Below, piece by piece: positions 24,050-32,954 of a DNA stretch of 45,687 nt; the stretch's first letter is position 1, and each line of letters opens with the position of its first letter. The notes under the pieces were generated by a model that worked only from the letters and a program-made list of their open reading frames with translations, was not told the origin of the DNA and searched no databases. The position numbers and the translations under genes are program-made. Source of the stretch: Rubrivivax sp. (GTDB lineage Bacteria; Pseudomonadota; Gammaproteobacteria; Burkholderiales; Burkholderiaceae_C); the NCBI GenBank assembly GCA_016788525.1, contig JAEUPD010000012.1, forward strand, positions 1 to 45,687, written 5' to 3'.

Positions 24050-27000
24050 TTAGGCAAGTGCTAGCGAAACCGCCTCGGCCAGCGTGAGCGCGGCGCCTTC
24101 GCGCCACAGCGAGCGCACCTGCGCCGGCGGCAGCTGCCGCTCGGCCAGGCGCCGGATGCGCACCAGGTAGCGCCGGTCCTGGTCATGCAGCGCGCCGAAG
24201 TGCGTGCGCCAGTGCAGGTCGGCGTGGGCCAGCAGGCGCACGCCAAGCTCGGGCCGGCGCAGGCGCAGCAGCGCCCGCGGCAGGTTCCACAGTCCGAACG
24301 CCAGGTCGTAGTTCGACATGCTGCGCCAGGCGACGCGGATGCACTCGCGGTAGTCTTCGTTCGCCTCGGTCCAGCGACGCAAGCCGGTGAGGGCGTTGCC
24401 ACGCACGTTGAGGCACTGGCTCAGCCGCCGCCAGTCGCCCAGCGCCCTGGCGCTGGCTATCACCGGCGCGAGCTGTTCCAGCGTCTGGGCGTGCCGATTG
24501 GCGTTCTGCGCGCACACCGCCAGGTTGTAGCGGCCGCTGTCGATGGCGTGCTGGTTGCCCGTGCGTTCCCACAGCGCCAGCGCCTGCGCATGCAGCTGTT
24601 CGCCTTCGGCGAAGCGGCGGTGCAGGCGGTTGATGACAAACGCGCGCAGGGCCAGCAGGCTGGCGCGCAGTTCGGTGTCCGGATCGGCGGTGTTTGCCAC
24701 GGCGGCATCGGCGGGCTCCGCCGCACCCCCCGCCCGCCCGCCTGTCGCACCAACTGCCACACCACCCGCCGAGGCGCCCCACTCGCCGCCCGTGCCTCCC
24801 AGCAGCGCCGTCGCCTCGTCCAGCAGCGGCTCGACCCGTTCAACGCCGTGGCGGCTGCGCCAGCACACGCGCGCCAGCGCATGCAGCGCCCGCGCCCGCT
24901 GCCGCATGTCCAGCGCCTCGCAGTCCACGCCGCGTTCGGCATGCGCGAGGGCCGCCTCGGAGCGGCCCGCGGTGAACAGCAGCGGCGCGACCAGGCTGTG
25001 GCCGCGCGCCGCCTGCACCGGGTCGGCCACGCGCTCCACCGCCGCGCGGGCCAGCGCCAACCCCTCGGCGGGCAACTCCACGTCTTCGAGGCAGCGGCGA
25101 AGTGCGAGCAGCAGCTCGACGGCCTCGTGAGGCGCACCGTCGTGCACGGCACCGGCCATCGCGGCGACAAGGTTGGGCATCTCCTCGCGCAGCAGCACCA
25201 GTGGCGGCGTGCGCGGCAGGGCTTCGACCCAGCGCCGGGCCCAGCGGCGCAGCGAGGCACGGTGGCGTGCCAGGTCACCCGCCGGCAGCCGGGCGGTCGC
25301 AAACTCGCGGATCGGCTGGTAGATCGCGAAGCGAAGGTCGCCGCCGTCTGCGGCAGGGCGCGCCACCAGCAGCGAGTGCGCCACCAGCTCGTCGAGCAGC
25401 AGCGTCGCGTCGGGGCGGCTGGCCCGTGCCACGGGGGCGCCGATGGCCTGCGGGCGGTTCTCGCGCTCGCCGTCGAACAGGCCCTCGGCGACCACCTGCG
25501 CCGCCTCGCCCGTGAAGCCCCCGGGGAACACCGTCAGCGCCGCCAGCAGCGCTGCCGGGGCGGCGGCAAGCTGGTCCCAGCTCCACTCGATGACGCGCTG
25601 CATCGATGCGTGGCGCGCGTCGTGCGCGCTGCGCGGCCCGCTGCGCGCCAGCAGGTCGAGCTGCGGTGTGCCGGTACCCTCGCGCAGCCGTTCGAGCATC
25701 TGCGCCGGCGCGATGCTGCGCACGCGCGAAGCGGCCAGCTCGATGGCCAGCGGCATGCCCTCGAGCGCACGCGCCAGCTCGGCCAGCACCGCTGCGTTGC
25801 GCGCGCCGAGGTGGAAATCGGCGCGCGCCGCGCGCGCCCGCTCGACGAACAGCGCCACCGCGGGGTTGGCCGCCGCCTCGGCCACGCCAGCCTCTGCCGG
25901 AGGCAACGGCAGCGCATCGGCCGGCACCGCGACTTCGCCATCCAGCGCCAGCACGCGGCGCGAGGTGGCCAGCACATGCAGCCCAGGCAGCGCACCCAGC
26001 CAATGCGCCAGCGGCTCCTGGCCCGCGGGCACCAGCTGTTCGAGGTTGTCGAGCACGAGCAGCACGCGCCGCCCGGCCAGGGCCTCGACGACCGCGGCCA
26101 GCGGGTCGGCGCCGCCCTGGGTCACCTGCAACACGCCGATGACGGCGTCCAGCAACTGGGCCTGCGTGGTGCAGGCGGCCAGGGGCACGAAGGCAATCAG
26201 GTCGAAGGCGTGCGGCCCGGGGTCGGCTGCGGCCAGGCGGTGCGCGGCCTCGACGGCCAGCCGCGTCTTGCCGCTGCCGCCCGGCCCGGTGACCGTGACC
26301 AGCCGCCCGGCCCGCACGCGCGCGGCCAGCGTGTCCAGCGCAGCGGCCGCCCCGATGAGGCGCGTCAGGTAGTGCGGCAGGTTGCGGCGCGGGTCGCCGG
26401 TCAGCCCCGCAACCGCCCGCGCATCCAAGGCCGGAATCGGTTCAACGCCGCGGGCGGGCGCCGGCGTCGCGGCGGCCACGTGGGCCGGCGTGCCGACCTC
26501 GGCGCGCGGGCCGGGGTGCGGGCCGGGCGGGGCGCGATGCAGCCGTTCGGCCAGCCGTTCATCGAGGGCGGCCAGTTCCCGCCGTGCGTCGTCGATCCAC
26601 TCGTCGTAGTAGCCCGGCATGAACTCGCCGAGGTAGAGCGCACGCGCCTCGGCAGCGTGCCCGGCCCGAGCCAGGCGCTCGAAGGCCTGCACGTCGCTGG
26701 CCAGCCCCGCCGGCGCCACGCGCACATGCACGCGGTCGGCCAGCAGCACCGGCGCGCCGGCGGGGCCGCCGGCCTCGAGCAGCGCCTTCAACGTGGACAG
26801 GGCCTGCCGCAGCCGGTTGCGGCCGACGTCCAGGCCCACGCCCGGCCACAGCAGCTCGATCAGCTCCTCGCGCGCATGGGCGCGCTCGGGGGCGCTGGCC
26901 AGTCGCGCCAGCAGCGCGGCCACGGCGCGCGAGGGGAACCGCTCCAGCACCTGCGCGCCATCGCTGGCCTGCACCGCGCCTAGCAGGCGCACCTGCCAAC

Positions 27001-27109
27001 GCGCGGCGCGCGGCGCGTGCGCCGAAACGGCAGCAGGGGGCGCCGCAGCCGCTGCGGCGCGGGCCGACCCGTCGTCGTCGATAGCAGGGTTCGCAGGACC
27101 GTGGGCCAC
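24050..27109 (-). CDS. AfsR/SARP-type transcriptional regulator with ATPase domain
   Basis: 1019 residues from GTG 27109. Domains: winged-helix DNA-binding part (about 37-118: VRLLGAVQASDGAQVLERFP, SRAVAALLARLASAPER, GRNRLRQALSTLKALL); BTAD tetratricopeptide part (135-195: AGHAAEARALYLGEFMPGYY); NB-ARC-like ATPase with Walker A VTGPGGSGKTRLA (273-284) and Walker B VLLVLDNLEQL (349-359); then a winged-helix piece and a long helical repeat region to the end (LARVCWRSRHGVERVEP, NRHAQTLEQLAPVIASARAL). Such regulators oligomerise on ATP or ligand binding. The family is best known from actinomycetes. Its target is unknown; the divergent amidase gene is a candidate. Confidence 0.85.
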   Translation of the reverse strand: MAHGPANPAIDDDGSARAAAAAAPPAAVSAHAPRAARWQVRLLGAVQASDGAQVLERFPSRAVAALLARLASAPERAHAREELIELLWPGVGLDVGRNRLRQALSTLKALLEAGGPAGAPVLLADRVHVRVAPAGLASDVQAFERLARAGHAAEARALYLGEFMPGYYDEWIDDARRELAALDERLAERLHRAPPGPHPGPRAEVGTPAHVAAATPAPARGVEPIPALDARAVAGLTGDPRRNLPHYLTRLIGAAAALDTLAARVRAGRLVTVTGPGGSGKTRLAVEAAHRLAAADPGPHAFDLIAFVPLAACTTQAQLLDAVIGVLQVTQGGADPLAAVVEALAGRRVLLVLDNLEQLVPAGQEPLAHWLGALPGLHVLATSRRVLALDGEVAVPADALPLPPAEAGVAEAAANPAVALFVERARAARADFHLGARNAAVLAELARALEGMPLAIELAASRVRSIAPAQMLERLREGTGTPQLDLLARSGPRSAHDARHASMQRVIEWSWDQLAAAPAALLAALTVFPGGFTGEAAQVVAEGLFDGERENRPQAIGAPVARASRPDATLLLDELVAHSLLVARPAADGGDLRFAIYQPIREFATARLPAGDLARHRASLRRWARRWVEALPRTPPLVLLREEMPNLVAAMAGAVHDGAPHEAVELLLALRRCLEDVELPAEGLALARAAVERVADPVQAARGHSLVAPLLFTAGRSEAALAHAERGVDCEALDMRQRARALHALARVCWRSRHGVERVEPLLDEATALLGGTGGEWGASAGGVAVGATGGRAGGAAEPADAAVANTADPDTELRASLLALRAFVINRLHRRFAEGEQLHAQALALWERTGNQHAIDSGRYNLAVCAQNANRHAQTLEQLAPVIASARALGDWRRLSQCLNVRGNALTGLRRWTEANEDYRECIRVAWRSMSNYDLAFGLWNLPRALLRLRRPELGVRLLAHADLHWRTHFGALHDQDRRYLVRIRRLAERQLPPAQVRSLWREGAALTLAEAVSLALA

Positions 27110-27306
27110 CTGGCATCCATCGCGCGGCAGCGCCGCAGGCGGTGCGCCACGGCGGTGGAGCGGATTCTAGGCAGCGGCCCGCCGCGGACCCGGTCATTCC
27201 GACCGTCAGCCACGAGCCATCCCGCACCGGCTGGGGCGGCGCCGGCGGCGCGCACTGCGAGAATGCGGCGCGCGACCGAACGCGGCGTACCACCGGCTCT
27301 TGCGAC

Positions 27307-28677
27307 ATGCTCGACGACATCCCCACCCTGCGCCGGCGCCTGGCCGGCCGCGCCGGCGCGCACGAAGCGTTGATCGCCGAGGTGCTGGCCCGCGCCGCCG
27401 CGCCCGAGGTGGCGCATGTCTTCACGCACCTGTACCGCGAGGAGGCGCTGGCCGCGGCGCGGCGCGCCGATGCGCTGCCGGCCACCGCGCTGGCGGCCGC
27501 GCCGCTGTCGGGGCTGCCGGTGACGATCAAGGACCTGTTCGACGTGGCGGGCGAGACCACGCTGGCCGGCTCGGTGGTGCTGCGCGGCGCGGCGGCAGCC
27601 ACCGCGGACGCACCGGCCGTGCAGCGGCTGCGCGCCGCCGGCGCGGCCATCGTCGGCAAGACCAACATGACCGAGTTCGCCTTCTCGGGCGTAGGCATCA
27701 ACCCCCACTACGGCACGCCGGTCAACCCGGCGGCGCGGACCGCCTGCGGCGATGGATGCATCCCCGGCGGCTCATCGTCCGGCGCGGCGGTGTCGGTGGC
27801 GCTGGGCTTGGCAGTGGCGGCGCTCGGCTCGGACACCGGTGGCTCGATCCGCATTCCGGCAGCGCTGTGCGGGTTGGTGGGCTTCAAGAACACGCAGTTG
27901 CGCACGCCGCTGGCCGGCGCCTTCTCGCTGTCGCATTCGCTGGACACGGTGTGCGCGATGGCGCGCACGGTGGCCGACTGCCTGCTCGTCGACGGCGTGC
28001 TGGCCGGCACGCCGCTGGCAGTGTCGGGGCGCGACTCGGTGCGTGGCCTGGCGCTGGCGGTACCGCGCACGCTGATGCTCGACGCGCTCGAACCGCCGGT
28101 GGCGCAGGCCTTCGAGCGCGCGCTCTCGCGGCTGTCGGCCGCCGGAGCGAGGGTCACCGAGATCGCGCTGGCCGAGCTCGGCGAGATCGGTGCCATCAAC
28201 GCGCCGGGCGGCTTCTCGCCGGTGGAGGCGTACGCCACGCACCGCGAGCTGTTCGCGGCCCGCCGCGCCGACTATGACCCGCGGGTGGCCACGCGCATCG
28301 CGCTGGGCGAGCGCGTGCTGGCCGCCGACTACATCGTCATGCAGCGGCGGCGCGCCGACTGGATCGAGCGCGTCAGTGCACGGCTGGCCGGCTTCGACGC
28401 GCTGGTGGCGCCCACGGCGCCGATCGTCGCGCCGCCGATCGCGCCGCTGGCCGCCAGTGACGAGGCGTTCTTCAAGGTCAACGGCCTGTTGCTGCGCAAC
28501 ACCTTCGCCATCAACTTCCTCGACGGCTGCTCGTTCTCGCTGCCCTGCCACGAGCCCGGCGCGATGCCGGTGGGCCTGATGCTCAGCGCGCCGCGCGGCC
28601 ACGACGCGGCGCTGACCGGCGTGGCCTTGGCGGCAGAGGCGCTGCTGTCGCCCGGGCTGCCCGCCGCGCCGCGATGA
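27307..28677 (+). CDS. Amidase signature family hydrolase
   Basis: 456 residues from ATG 27307. The Ser-Ser-Lys triad of the amidase signature family is in place: K75 (VTIKDLFDV), the serine-rich loop at 154-160 (GGSSSGA), and the nucleophile S180 in GSDTGGSIRIPAA. It hydrolyses small amides in the cytoplasm; the exact substrate is not shown by sequence. It lacks the longer GatA C-terminus and no gatB or gatC is nearby, so it is not the tRNA amidotransferase. Its stop overlaps the start of rsmE (ATGA, 28674-28677). It is divergent from the large AfsR-type regulator gene. Confidence 0.9.
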   Translation: MLDDIPTLRRRLAGRAGAHEALIAEVLARAAAPEVAHVFTHLYREEALAAARRADALPATALAAAPLSGLPVTIKDLFDVAGETTLAGSVVLRGAAAATADAPAVQRLRAAGAAIVGKTNMTEFAFSGVGINPHYGTPVNPAARTACGDGCIPGGSSSGAAVSVALGLAVAALGSDTGGSIRIPAALCGLVGFKNTQLRTPLAGAFSLSHSLDTVCAMARTVADCLLVDGVLAGTPLAVSGRDSVRGLALAVPRTLMLDALEPPVAQAFERALSRLSAAGARVTEIALAELGEIGAINAPGGFSPVEAYATHRELFAARRADYDPRVATRIALGERVLAADYIVMQRRRADWIERVSARLAGFDALVAPTAPIVAPPIAPLAASDEAFFKVNGLLLRNTFAINFLDGCSFSLPCHEPGAMPVGLMLSAPRGHDAALTGVALAAEALLSPGLPAAPR

Positions 28678-29471
28678 ACCCGCCAAGCGGCGAAGGCGGG
28701 CCGCGCGGGCTGCGCCTGTTCGTCGCCGAGCCGCTGCCCGCCGCCGGGGCAGACTTCGACCTGCCCGCAGGCCCGGCGCGGCATGTGATGGTGCGCCGGC
28801 TGCAGCCCGGCGCCACGCTGCATCTGTTCGATGGCACGAGCGGCGTCGAGTGGCCCGCCGAGGTGCGGGCCATCACCCGCCGCGGCGTGCGCGTGCGGCT
28901 CGGCGCGGCGGCACGGCCCGCCGCGGCGGCCGAGCTGCCGATCGCCGTGACGCTGGCTTTCGGCATGCCCGGCAACGAGCGCGCCGACACCCTGGTGGAG
29001 AAGGCCACCGAACTCGGCGCAGCCGTGCTGCAGCCGCTGGCCAGCGAGCGAACAGTGCTGCGGCTGGCCGGCGAACGCGCCGAGCGCAGGCGCGCGCATT
29101 GGCAGGCCATCGCCGCCGCAGCGTGCGAACAGTGCGGGCGCGCACGGGTACCTGTGGTTCACGACGTGCGCGAGCTGGGGCCCTGGCTGAGCGAGGTCTC
29201 AGCCGTCCGCGACGCAGCCGGCGCGAAGGCGCAGCCGCCGGGCTTCCTGCTCAGCACCGCGCCCCAAGCGCCACCCTGGCGCAGCATGTGGCCGGTGTGC
29301 GCGCGGGCCACGCAGGCCGTGCTTCTGAGCGGCCCCGAGGGGGGCTTCAGCGCCGCGGAGGAGCAACAGGCGCGCGCCGCCGGCTTCGCCGCCATCTCGC
29401 TGGGCCCGCGCATCCTGCGCGCCGACACCGCGCCGCTGGCCGCCTTGGCCGGGCTGGCGCTGAGCCTCTGA
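28674..29471 (+). CDS. rsmE: 16S rRNA (uracil-1498-N3)-methyltransferase RsmE
   Basis: 265 residues. The N-terminal PUA-like part reads RLFVAEPLPA and HVMVRRLQPGATLHLFDG. The SPOUT knot follows: FGMPGNERADTLVEKATELG, QPLASERTVLRL, HWQAIAAAACEQCGRARVP, and the SAM-binding end LLSGPEGGFSAAEEQQA and LGPRILRADTAPLAAL. It methylates N3 of U1498 in the decoding centre. Most relatives have LRxET where this has LRADT, a mild change. An insert of about 20 residues follows REL. Translation is coupled to the amidase gene. Confidence 0.93.
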   Translation: MNPPSGEGGPRGLRLFVAEPLPAAGADFDLPAGPARHVMVRRLQPGATLHLFDGTSGVEWPAEVRAITRRGVRVRLGAAARPAAAAELPIAVTLAFGMPGNERADTLVEKATELGAAVLQPLASERTVLRLAGERAERRRAHWQAIAAAACEQCGRARVPVVHDVRELGPWLSEVSAVRDAAGAKAQPPGFLLSTAPQAPPWRSMWPVCARATQAVLLSGPEGGFSAAEEQQARAAGFAAISLGPRILRADTAPLAALAGLALSL

Positions 29472-29642
29472 ACCTATCGAGGCCCCACAGGCCCGTGCCA
29501 ACGACGGGGCCGGCGCCCACCCCGCAGGCGGGCTGACAAACCCGCGTTGCCGGTGGGCCCGGGCCCAGCCCAGAATGGCCGCGCACGCGACCTCGCCCGC
29601 CCGCTTCGGGCACAGACAAGACTGACCAGAAGGAGCCACACC

Positions 29643-30152
29643 ATGGGCCTGCTCGACTCGGTGATCGGTGCGCTCGGCCAAGGCGCCGGCGGCCAGCCCA
29701 ACCCCCAGGCGGCGTTGATCAGCGCCATCGTCGGCATGCTGGCCCAGGGCGGCGGCGCGGGGGGTGGCGGTGGCCTGGGCGGCATGCTCGGCAGCGCGCT
29801 GGGTGGTGGCAATGCAGGGATGGGTGGCGGCAGCCTCGGGGGCCTTGGCGGCCTTGTCGAGCAGTTCGCGCGCGCAGGCCTGGGCGATGTTGCCAAGTCG
29901 TGGGTCGGCACCGGGCAGAACCTGCCGATCTCGCCCGATCAGCTGAGCCAGGTGCTCGGCGGCGAGCGCATCGGCTCGATGGCCAGCCAGCTCGGCATGA
30001 ACCAGGGCGACCTGCTCGGGCAGCTCTCGCAGATGCTGCCGCAGGTGGTGGACAGCCTCACGCCGCAGGGGCAGATTCCCCAGGGCGACATCCAGGGCAT
30101 GGGTGACCAGCTCGGTGGCCTGCTCGGCGGGCTGCTGGGCGGCCGCCGCTGA
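29643..30152 (+). CDS. YidB/DUF937-type protein
   Basis: 169 residues. Starts MGLLDSVIGALGQGAGG, the usual opening of the YidB group. The middle (38-80) is glycine-rich (GGGAGGGGGLGGMLGSALGG). The C-terminal half has GLGDVAKSWVGTGQNLPIS and LSQVLGGERIGSMASQLGMN, the DUF937 core, then LSQMLPQVVDSLTPQGQIP. Function is unknown. AAGGAG at 29630-29635 supports the start. It stands alone between rsmE and minus-strand genes. Confidence 0.85.
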   Translation: MGLLDSVIGALGQGAGGQPNPQAALISAIVGMLAQGGGAGGGGGLGGMLGSALGGGNAGMGGGSLGGLGGLVEQFARAGLGDVAKSWVGTGQNLPISPDQLSQVLGGERIGSMASQLGMNQGDLLGQLSQMLPQVVDSLTPQGQIPQGDIQGMGDQLGGLLGGLLGGRR

Positions 30153-30170
30153 GGATGCCCGGCGCCTGAC

Positions 30171-30228
30171 GCCGCACCCGCAGCCGCACCGGCTACCCTG
30201 CCGCACCCGCAGCCGCACCGGCTACCCT
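30171..30228. repeat. Perfect 29-bp tandem duplication
   Basis: The 29 bases at 30171-30199 (starting GCCGCACCCG, ending GGCTACCCT) recur without change at 30200-30228, and five more bases of a third copy follow. It lies just after the YidB gene, in non-coding DNA. Confidence 0.9.
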
Positions 30229-30292
30229 GCCGCCTCGCGAGCCGCAGCCGTGGCTTCACGGCCGGCTCCGGTCGCTGCCGGCAACGGCCGCG

Positions 30293-30820
30293 TCAGCGGT
30301 CTTTCGGCTCGGCCAGCAAAGTGGCGATCGCCGCTCCGACCCCCAGGTCCTCCTCGGCGCCAAAGCCCGTGCGCCGCAACCGCCCGGCACGGTCGATCAG
30401 CACCAGGCTCGGCGTGCCCTGCAACGCGTAGCGCCGCATCGTCTGGGGCAACGGGTCGCGCGCGGTGCCCGCCTCGCTGGCCGCGTCCACCCCCACCGGG
30501 AAGCGGATGCGATGCTCGTACAGGAAGGCTTCCAGCGACACCGGGGTCATCGCCGCGTGGTGCTCGAACACGGTGTGCAGCCCGATCACCGCCACGTCGT
30601 CCTCGCCGGCGAACGCCTGGGCGATGCGCTGCGCCTGCGGCAGACCATGGAAGACGCAGCCCGGGCACAGCATCTGGAAGGTGTGCAGCACGATGACGCG
30701 GCCGCGCAGCTCGTCGAGCGCCAGCGAGTCGTGGCCCGCCGGCAGGTTGAACCAGCGACTGGTGGCCCAGGGTGGCGCGGGCGGCGAGGCGGCGCCGGGT
30801 GAGGTGAGGTCGAAGCGCAT
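30293..30820 (-). CDS. Thioredoxin-fold protein with CPGC motif (TlpA/redoxin-like)
   Basis: 175 residues. VIVLHTFQMLCPGCVFHGLP carries the active-site C52-P-G-C55; GTPSLVLIDRAGRLRRTGFG carries the cis-Pro and the last strands of the thioredoxin fold. A longer middle (AMTPVSLEAFLYEHRIRFPV) fits AhpC/TSA-type redoxins. No signal peptide is seen, so it should act in the cytoplasm in thiol-disulfide exchange. It lies 101 bases after the cytochrome P460 gene on the same strand. Confidence 0.82.
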   Translation of the reverse strand: MRFDLTSPGAASPPAPPWATSRWFNLPAGHDSLALDELRGRVIVLHTFQMLCPGCVFHGLPQAQRIAQAFAGEDDVAVIGLHTVFEHHAAMTPVSLEAFLYEHRIRFPVGVDAASEAGTARDPLPQTMRRYALQGTPSLVLIDRAGRLRRTGFGAEEDLGVGAAIATLLAEPKDR

Positions 30821-30921
30821 GGGTTCAGGGCGGCAGGGTTGACGGGGGCAACGTCGCCAGGCGGCCTTGGCGGGCCCGCGGCCCGCGGACCGGCGCGTCG
30901 CGCCCCCGGGGCCCGAGGTTC

Positions 30922-31497
30922 TCAGGGCCGCCAGGCCGAGAACACGTGGTCATTGTCCTTGCGCGCCTGGTGGCAGGCATGGCAGGCGCTCGCCGCGTTG
31001 GCCCCCACGGCGCGCTCGGTCTTCGAGTCGCCCTTGAAGCCCTCGTAGCCCCAGCCGCCGGTAGCGGCATAACGGCGGGAGTCCTTGACCATCACGCCCA
31101 GCACCTTGCGCGCGCCCTCCTGCACGGTGTTGTCGGCACTCTTGGCCTCCAGCAGGTCGAACACGATGACCGAGCCGTCGGCGAACTTGCCGCCGGCGCG
31201 GTAGCCGGCCAGCGCCTGCTTGTTGGCATAGAGGTGGTGGATGCCGCCGAAGGCATCGAACAGCGCGTGGCCGGGTTGGATGACCATGCTCTTCACATGC
31301 GTCCACTCGCGCCAGCCCTGTGGGTAGGCCACCGGCGGCGGGTCGGCCGCCTGCAACGCCGCCGGCAGCGCAGCCAGCACGAATGCCGCCGCGGCCGCCT
31401 GTGCGCTCCAGCGCGCCATCGTGGCCCTGGCGCGCGCGCCGCGCTCTTTCGCCCCCGCCAGCGTCATCTGCTCAACCCGCTTCACCGCCTTGTTCAT
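30922..31497 (-). CDS. Cytochrome P460 domain protein
   Basis: 191 residues from ATG 31497, with AGGAGC 5 bases ahead. A long N-region precedes the signal segment (AAAAFVLAALPAALQA, about 34-50). The mature part has YPQGWREWTHVKSMVI, the P460 opening, then FGGIHHLYANKQALAGYRAG, GSVIVFDLLE and RKVLGVMVKDSRRY. The heme c site C172-H-A-C175-H176 lies near the end. P460 cytochromes oxidise hydroxylamine or nitric oxide; many members have unknown roles. The internal ATG 31419 would give a more usual signal peptide but lacks a ribosome site. Confidence 0.85.
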   Translation of the reverse strand: MNKAVKRVEQMTLAGAKERGARARATMARWSAQAAAAAFVLAALPAALQAADPPPVAYPQGWREWTHVKSMVIQPGHALFDAFGGIHHLYANKQALAGYRAGGKFADGSVIVFDLLEAKSADNTVQEGARKVLGVMVKDSRRYAATGGWGYEGFKGDSKTERAVGANAASACHACHQARKDNDHVFSAWRP

Positions 31498-31518
31498 CGT
31501 GCGCTCCTAGAATGGTCT

Positions 31519-31538
31519 GCACATTCAAGCACCTGTGC
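31519..31538. promoter_or_regulatory. Possible operator in the P460/HxlR divergent region
   Basis: GCACA (31519-31523) and TGTGC (31534-31538) form an inverted repeat with a 10-base spacer, centred between the divergent start codons. It is a candidate site for the HxlR-type regulator. Confidence 0.3.
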
Positions 31539-31584
31539 GCTGCGCCGAACAGCAGGCACAAAGTGGTGACCGGGGCACGAAACA

Positions 31585-31977
31585 GTGTCGATTGCGAAGT
31601 TCCAGGCCACGCCCTTCCCGGCCGAGGCGAAGAGCCCGGCCCAGGCCTGCGCACACGCCGCTACGGCCCGCCCGGCCGTGGCGCGCATGGTCGAAGACAT
31701 CGTCGGCTGCAAGTGGTCGCTGGCGGTGCTGGGGGCCGTGCGCCGCGGCGTCGTGCGACCCGGCGCGCTGGAGCATTCGATCGACGGCCTGTCCAAGAAG
31801 GTGCTCAACGAACGGCTGGCCAAGCTGGTGCGCTTCGGCATCCTCGAGAAGCACAGCTACGCCGAGCTGCCCCCGCGCGTGGAGTACCGGCTCACCGGCT
31901 TCGGGCTCGAGTTCTGCTCGCTGCTGGACGGCATCGAGGCGCTCGAACGCAAGCTGGGCGAGGGACGCACGGGCTGA
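31585..31977 (+). CDS. HxlR-family transcriptional regulator
   Basis: 130 residues from GTG 31585. The winged helix is clear: MVEDIVGCKWSLAVLGAVRR, then LEHSIDGLSKKVLNERLAKL (recognition helix) and FGILEKHSYAELPPRVEYRL (wing), then TGFGLEFCSLLDGIEAL. HxlR-type proteins act as dimers and sense thiols, aldehydes or oxidants. C42 (VGCKW) sits where redox-sensing cysteines are found in some members. It is divergent from the P460 gene, which it may control. Confidence 0.88.
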   Translation: MSIAKFQATPFPAEAKSPAQACAHAATARPAVARMVEDIVGCKWSLAVLGAVRRGVVRPGALEHSIDGLSKKVLNERLAKLVRFGILEKHSYAELPPRVEYRLTGFGLEFCSLLDGIEALERKLGEGRTG

Positions 31978-31988
31978 CAATCGCGAGC

Positions 31989-32954
31989 GTGAACCCGACT
32001 TCCGCCCCGTCCACCTCAGGCACCGCCAACGCCCCCACCCCGCCCTGGGCGGCGCGCACGCCGCTGCTGCATTCGCTGCCCCTGGTCGCGCGCGGCAAGG
32101 TGCGCGACATCTACGCGGTCGGGAGCGACCGCCTGCTGATGGTGGCCAGCGACCGACTGTCGGCCTTCGACGTGGTGATGAAGGCGCCAGTGCCCGGCAA
32201 GGGCCGGCTGCTCACGCAGATGGCGCTGTTCTGGTTCGGCAAGCTCGCCGGCGTGTGCCCGAACCACCTCACCGGCCAGGCGCCCGAGAGCGTGGTGTCG
32301 GCCGACGAGCGGGCGCAGGTCGAAGGCCGCGCGATGCTCGTCAAGCGGCTCACCCCGTTGCCTTGCGAGGCCGTGGTGCGCGGCTACGTCGCCGGCTCGG
32401 GATGGAAGGAGTACACCAAGAGCGGCACGGTGTGCGGCCAGCCACTGCCCACGGGCCTGTCGATGACGACGCCGCTGGCGCAGCCGATCTTCACGCCGGC
32501 CACCAAGGCGGCCGTGGGCGACCACGACGAGAACATCTCCTTCGCACAGCTCGAAGGCCTGCTCGGCGCGGCGCGCGCGGCCGAGCTGCGCGCCGCGGCC
32601 CTCCGCCTCTACCTCGCCGCGCGCGACTTCGCGGCCACGCGCGGCATCGTCATCGCCGACACCAAGTTCGAGTTCGGGCTCGACGCGGCCGGCACGCTGA
32701 CGCTGATGGACGAGGTGCTGACCCCGGACTCGTCGCGCTTCTGGCTGGCCGACGAGCTGGCGCACGGCCGCATCGTCGCACTGGACAAGCAGCCGCTGCG
32801 CGACTGGCTGGCCTCCACCGGCGTCACCGGCGGCGCCGAGCAGGCCGCGCTCGACCTGCCGCCGGCGGTGATCGACGGCGTGCGCGAGCGCTACGAGCGC
32901 GCGTACACGATGCTGTGCGCGCCGCCCGGTGCGGCGCCCGGAGGCGCACGATGA
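31989..32954 (+). CDS. purC: SAICAR synthetase PurC
   Basis: 321 residues from GTG 31989, of the longer yeast-like type (E. coli PurC is about 237). Clear parts: LVARGKVRDIYAVGSDRLL, ASDRLSAFDVVMKAPVPGKG, LTPLPCEAVVRGYVAGSGWK, PATKAAVGDHDENISF, IVIADTKFEFGLD and LMDEVLTPDSSRFWLAD. It joins aspartate to CAIR in purine synthesis in the cytoplasm. The start follows the HxlR stop by 11 bases, so the two may be cotranscribed. Its stop overlaps the next start (ATGA). Confidence 0.95.
   Translation: MNPTSAPSTSGTANAPTPPWAARTPLLHSLPLVARGKVRDIYAVGSDRLLMVASDRLSAFDVVMKAPVPGKGRLLTQMALFWFGKLAGVCPNHLTGQAPESVVSADERAQVEGRAMLVKRLTPLPCEAVVRGYVAGSGWKEYTKSGTVCGQPLPTGLSMTTPLAQPIFTPATKAAVGDHDENISFAQLEGLLGAARAAELRAAALRLYLAARDFAATRGIVIADTKFEFGLDAAGTLTLMDEVLTPDSSRFWLADELAHGRIVALDKQPLRDWLASTGVTGGAEQAALDLPPAVIDGVRERYERAYTMLCAPPGAAPGGAR

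Noticed and set aside
24185-26983. A 932-codon plus-strand open frame over the AfsR-type gene
   Set aside because: Low-complexity shadow; the minus strand has Walker motifs and a full domain order.
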